From NCBI RefSeq assembly GCF_000733925.1, contig NZ_JPOO01000003.1, positions 496,001 to 560,000 on the forward strand: a stretch of 64,000 bases of DNA. Reading direction: 5' to 3'. Source of the DNA: Arenibacter algicola (lineage in GTDB: Bacteria > Bacteroidota > Bacteroidia > Flavobacteriales > Flavobacteriaceae). The notes under the pieces were generated by a model, which did not search any database, had not been told where the DNA came from, and was given only the letters and a program-made list of their open reading frames with translations. Below, piece after piece: positions 61,085 through 64,000 of the stretch (position 1 is the stretch's first letter; every line of letters begins with the position of its first letter). Position numbers and translations under genes: made by a program.

Positions 61085-61834
61085 ATGAAGTTACTAGAAG
61101 GAAAAAATGTAATAATCACCGGAGCAAGTAGGGGAATTGGAACCGGAATAGCGCAAGTTTTTGCAAAGCACGGCGCCAATGTTGCCTTTACATACAGTTC
61201 AAGTGAAGCCCCGGCTTTGGCCTTGGAAAAAGAGTTGAGTGCCTATGGTGTAAAAGCTAAGGCATATAAAAGCAATGCGGCCAGTTTTGAGGATTCAGAA
61301 AAATTGGTATCGCAAGTATTGGAAGATTTTGGAGGTGTTATAGATGTTCTGATCAACAATGCCGGTATTACCAAAGACAATCTCTTGATGAGGATGGGCG
61401 AAGATGATTTTGATTCTGTTATAGAAATAAATTTAAAATCGGTTTTTAATATGACAAAGGCCGTTCAGCGAACCATGCTCAAACAAAGAAAAGGCTCCAT
61501 AATAAATATGAGCAGCGTAGTAGGGGTAAAAGGTAATGCGGGCCAGGCAAACTATGCCGCGTCCAAAGCTGGAATGATTGGGTTTACCAAATCTATTGCC
61601 TTGGAACTTGGTTCTAGAAATATAAGATGTAATGCTATTGCACCAGGCTTTATTGAAACAGAAATGACAGATAAGTTGGATGCCAAGGTAGTACAGGGAT
61701 GGAGAGATGGAATTCCATTAAAAAGAGGAGGTCAACCCGAAGATGTTGCCAATGCCTGTCTGTTTTTAGCTTCGGACCTCTCTGCCTATATCACAGGACA
61801 AGTTTTAAATGTGGATGGCGGAATGCTCACCTAG
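61085..61834 (+). CDS. fabG: 3-oxoacyl-[acyl-carrier-protein] reductase
   Basis: A 249-residue short-chain dehydrogenase. NADPH motif TGASRGIGTGIAQVF, the NNAGITKDNLLMRM segment, the catalytic Ser in MSSVVGVKGN and the YxxxK pair in NYAASKAGMIG are all present; IAPGFIETEMT and the C-terminal ITGQVLNVDGGMLT are FabG-typical. It reduces 3-ketoacyl-ACP in fatty acid elongation. It has its own promoter and is followed by the VWA protein gene. Confidence 0.96.
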   Translation: MKLLEGKNVIITGASRGIGTGIAQVFAKHGANVAFTYSSSEAPALALEKELSAYGVKAKAYKSNAASFEDSEKLVSQVLEDFGGVIDVLINNAGITKDNLLMRMGEDDFDSVIEINLKSVFNMTKAVQRTMLKQRKGSIINMSSVVGVKGNAGQANYAASKAGMIGFTKSIALELGSRNIRCNAIAPGFIETEMTDKLDAKVVQGWRDGIPLKRGGQPEDVANACLFLASDLSAYITGQVLNVDGGMLT

Positions 61835-61981
61835 GTATAATTTTTGGCCAGAAAGGCCTTGAACTAGCTGTAGAAATACTATTTCCAGGTTACTGCATGG
61901 CACCGTGCTGAACAAGCGCAATGCTGTATACCAAGTTCTCAAGTATCTAGTTCACAGCAATAATTCCAACGACCTTAAATA

Positions 61982-64000
61982 ATGCAAATACAAACAGTAC
62001 TTTTTATATTGCTCGCGGCCATTGTGGCATTGGCACTCGTACTGTTTCAATATTACTATAAAAACAAAAGGAAGGGAAAGCTCCAGATAATCCTTTCCTT
62101 TTTGCGTTTTTTGGCCATATTCGGAACCCTATTGCTTATTATAAATCCAAAATTCACTAAGAACGAATACACTCTGGAAAAGACCAATTTGGTGCTACTG
62201 GTAGACAATTCATCTTCTATGACGTCTGAGGATAAGGCCAAAGTAATTTCCGACCTTTCTTCATTGAAGAATAAAATGGAGTCATCATCCGAAAGTTTCA
62301 ATATACTCAATTACAGATTTGGAGCGGAACTATCCAATTCCGATAGCCTTGGTTTCACAGAAAAAAGCACCAATATTTCTAAGGCCTTGGCTGGTTTAAA
62401 CGAAATATTCACCGGCACCAACACCGCGGTAGTACTGTTTACCGATGGTAATCAGACCATAGGGGAAGATTATGAATTTTATGGGAAACGTAAAAAATTC
62501 CCTATTTACCCTGTAGTTTTGGGCGATACCACCAAATATGATGATATATCAATAAGCCAAATAAATGCCAATAGATATGCCTTTTTAAAGAACAAATTCC
62601 CCCTGGAAGTATTTATTTCTTATGATGGCAAGGAAGAAGTCCCTTCGGAATTACAAGTTTTTGTGGACGACAAATTGGTTTATAAGGAAAAAATTTCGTT
62701 ATCCAATATTTCCAACGCCAAGATTGTCAATACGCAGATAGAAGCCAGTACGGTGGGAATTAAAAATATTAAGGTAATTGTTCCTCCATTGCCAAATGAA
62801 AAAAATACGGCAAACAATGAAAAATTATTGGCCTTGGAAGTATTGGACGAAAAAACAAATGTAGCCATCATTTCCACTGTCCAGCACCCGGACATTGGAG
62901 CTCTAAAGAAAGCTATTGAGAGCAACGAGCAAAGATTGGTGTCAATCTATAGGCCTGACACCGACTTGAGCAAATTGCAGGAGGTTGACGTTTATATACT
63001 TTATCAGCCCGATGCCTCCTTTGACAAGGTGTACAAACAAATGCAATTGCGAAAATCCAATTCCTTTACCATTTTGGGCACTTATACCGACCTGAATTTT
63101 ATAAACAGAATTCAAAACAACTACCTAGTTGAAACAGGTTATCCTGTGCAGGAATTCTTTGCAAGCCCCAATGCCGCATTTTCGAAATTCGATATTTCAG
63201 AATTCTCCGTGGAAGGTTTCCCGCCCCTTGTATCGGATGCGGGGCCAGTGAATGTTTTGGGCATTGGAGAACCCTTGTTAAAAGTCCGTATCAAAGGGGT
63301 GGACATGGACCAACCCTTATTGACCACTGCAGAAGAAGACACGGCAAAACATGCCATATTGGTTGGGGAAAATATATGGAAATGGAGGGTTCAAAATTAC
63401 CGGAACGATCAAACATTTAAGGATTTTGATGCTTTTCTAGGAAAACTGATCCTTTACCTTTCGACCTCCAAAGGCAAAAATAGATTTGTATTGGATTATA
63501 GTTCCATTTACAATAACAGCAGCGAAACCAAAATAAAGGCTACTTATTTTGACGAGGCTTTTGTCTTTGATTCCAATGCGTCTATCAACATTAAAGTGGA
63601 GAGTAAATCCACCAATACTTCCGTAGAGGTTCCAATGTTGTTAAAAGACGGATACTATGAGGCGGACCTAAGCAATTTACCCCCGGGAAAATATGATTTT
63701 GTTGCTACTGTAACCAAAGGGAACCTGAGCAGGTCTGGAAGCTTTTCCATCTTGGATTTTGATGCAGAAAAACAATTCTCTTCCAGCAATTATGCAAAAC
63801 TGAATCGTCTGGCAATGAATACAGGAGGAAAACTTTACTTTCCGGATCAAATGGACTCCTTGGTCAAGGCATTGGAAACCGATCCTAAGTTTGTACCTGT
63901 TCAAAAAAGCAAACAAAATGTCGTACCTTTAATCGATTTTAAATTTCTTTTGGGTATTATCATTGCGGCCTTATCGTTGGAATGGTTTATCAGAAAGTAT
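61982..64000 (+). CDS. membrane VWA-domain protein (3' end outside window)
   Basis: The frame starts with ATG at 61982 and is open to the window edge (673 codons). Two N-terminal helices (VLFILLAAIVALALVLF; IILSFLRFLAIFGTLLLI) precede a VWA-like domain with the metal-site start LVLLVDNSSSMTSED and later VVLFTDGNQTIGED. Beta-rich extracellular-like domains follow, and a last helix near the edge (LLGIIIAALSLEWFI) is close to the expected end. This fits the BatA-like/VWA membrane proteins of Bacteroidetes. Function unknown. It follows fabG by 147 bases with no gene between. Confidence 0.88.
   Translation, partial: MQIQTVLFILLAAIVALALVLFQYYYKNKRKGKLQIILSFLRFLAIFGTLLLIINPKFTKNEYTLEKTNLVLLVDNSSSMTSEDKAKVISDLSSLKNKMESSSESFNILNYRFGAELSNSDSLGFTEKSTNISKALAGLNEIFTGTNTAVVLFTDGNQTIGEDYEFYGKRKKFPIYPVVLGDTTKYDDISISQINANRYAFLKNKFPLEVFISYDGKEEVPSELQVFVDDKLVYKEKISLSNISNAKIVNTQIEASTVGIKNIKVIVPPLPNEKNTANNEKLLALEVLDEKTNVAIISTVQHPDIGALKKAIESNEQRLVSIYRPDTDLSKLQEVDVYILYQPDASFDKVYKQMQLRKSNSFTILGTYTDLNFINRIQNNYLVETGYPVQEFFASPNAAFSKFDISEFSVEGFPPLVSDAGPVNVLGIGEPLLKVRIKGVDMDQPLLTTAEEDTAKHAILVGENIWKWRVQNYRNDQTFKDFDAFLGKLILYLSTSKGKNRFVLDYSSIYNNSSETKIKATYFDEAFVFDSNASINIKVESKSTNTSVEVPMLLKDGYYEADLSNLPPGKYDFVATVTKGNLSRSGSFSILDFDAEKQFSSSNYAKLNRLAMNTGGKLYFPDQMDSLVKALETDPKFVPVQKSKQNVVPLIDFKFLLGIIIAALSLEWFIRKY

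Noticed and set aside
1..64000. CRISPR arrays, prophage, insertion sequences, tRNA or rRNA genes
   Set aside because: I looked through the gaps for regularly spaced repeats, transposase motifs and cloverleaf-like patterns and found none; all long frames belong to housekeeping or flavobacterial accessory families.

Overview
The window reads as core chromosome of a marine-type Bacteroidetes bacterium of the family Flavobacteriaceae. The evidence is moderately low GC, Bacteroidetes promoters of the TAnnTTTG type, TonB-dependent receptors with carboxypeptidase-like N-domains, an LpxC/FabZ fusion, PorX of the type IX secretion pathway, and many small families (DUF6146, DUF6787, DUF2490, DUF4258) known mainly from this group. 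The genus cannot be fixed from the sequence alone. I see no rRNA, tRNA, CRISPR array, prophage, insertion sequence or recognisable defence island.

Layout. 1-4.6 kb (minus): an anti-sigma/ECF-sigma pair, a Cu/Zn superoxide dismutase lipoprotein, a YceI lipoprotein, a hydrolase-OsmC fusion and a DUF2490 protein, which together suggest envelope or oxidative stress. 4.6-5.1 kb: an intergenic REP-like hairpin cluster. 5.1-13 kb (minus): amidohydrolase, NYN-LOTUS protein, YdeI-like protein, M1 and M28 peptidases, a dienelactone-hydrolase relative lacking its nucleophile, and an MFS transporter. 13-17.1 kb: OtsA-OtsB trehalose synthase/phosphatase diverging from a GH15 hydrolase. 17.2-19.2 kb (minus): TIGR02757, CPBP protease and a LolD-like ATPase. 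19.4-23.1 kb (plus): FolE, a small membrane protein, a SorA/SorB-like sulfite dehydrogenase pair and a sterol desaturase family protein. 23.2-26.9 kb (minus): a probable metal-uptake TonB receptor with small upstream genes. 27-31.7 kb: DUF937, SerA, SerC and a LuxC-like reductase, with a ferredoxin diverging from a nearly symmetric shared promoter. 31.8-34.5 kb: a second TonB receptor.

34.7-41.8 kb (plus): YchF, ParE, ParC and a second sterol desaturase family protein. 42-43.8 kb (minus): TerC, a small lipoprotein and an XRE regulator. The XRE gene diverges from an M14 peptidase/Lrp/DinB group, and the gap holds four copies of a 12-bp palindrome. 46.4-49.2 kb: AroB and proline dehydrogenase. 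49.2-53.9 kb (minus): DUF4258, an alanine-dehydrogenase-like protein, a tiny repeat lipoprotein, TsaE and PorX, with an HD hydrolase diverging from PorX. 55.2-60 kb (plus): a lipid A locus, lpxD-lpxC/fabZ-lpxA-efp-second lpxD. 60-64 kb: SucD, FabG and a membrane VWA protein cut by the window edge.

Most of the window is ordinary conserved flavobacterial gene content. The observations most worth following are regulatory (the four-site XRE operator array, the symmetric ferredoxin/LuxC promoter, the 16-bp palindrome at a sterol desaturase promoter) and catalytic (a Gly in place of the dienelactone-hydrolase nucleophile, a Gln in place of the alanine dehydrogenase active-site His).
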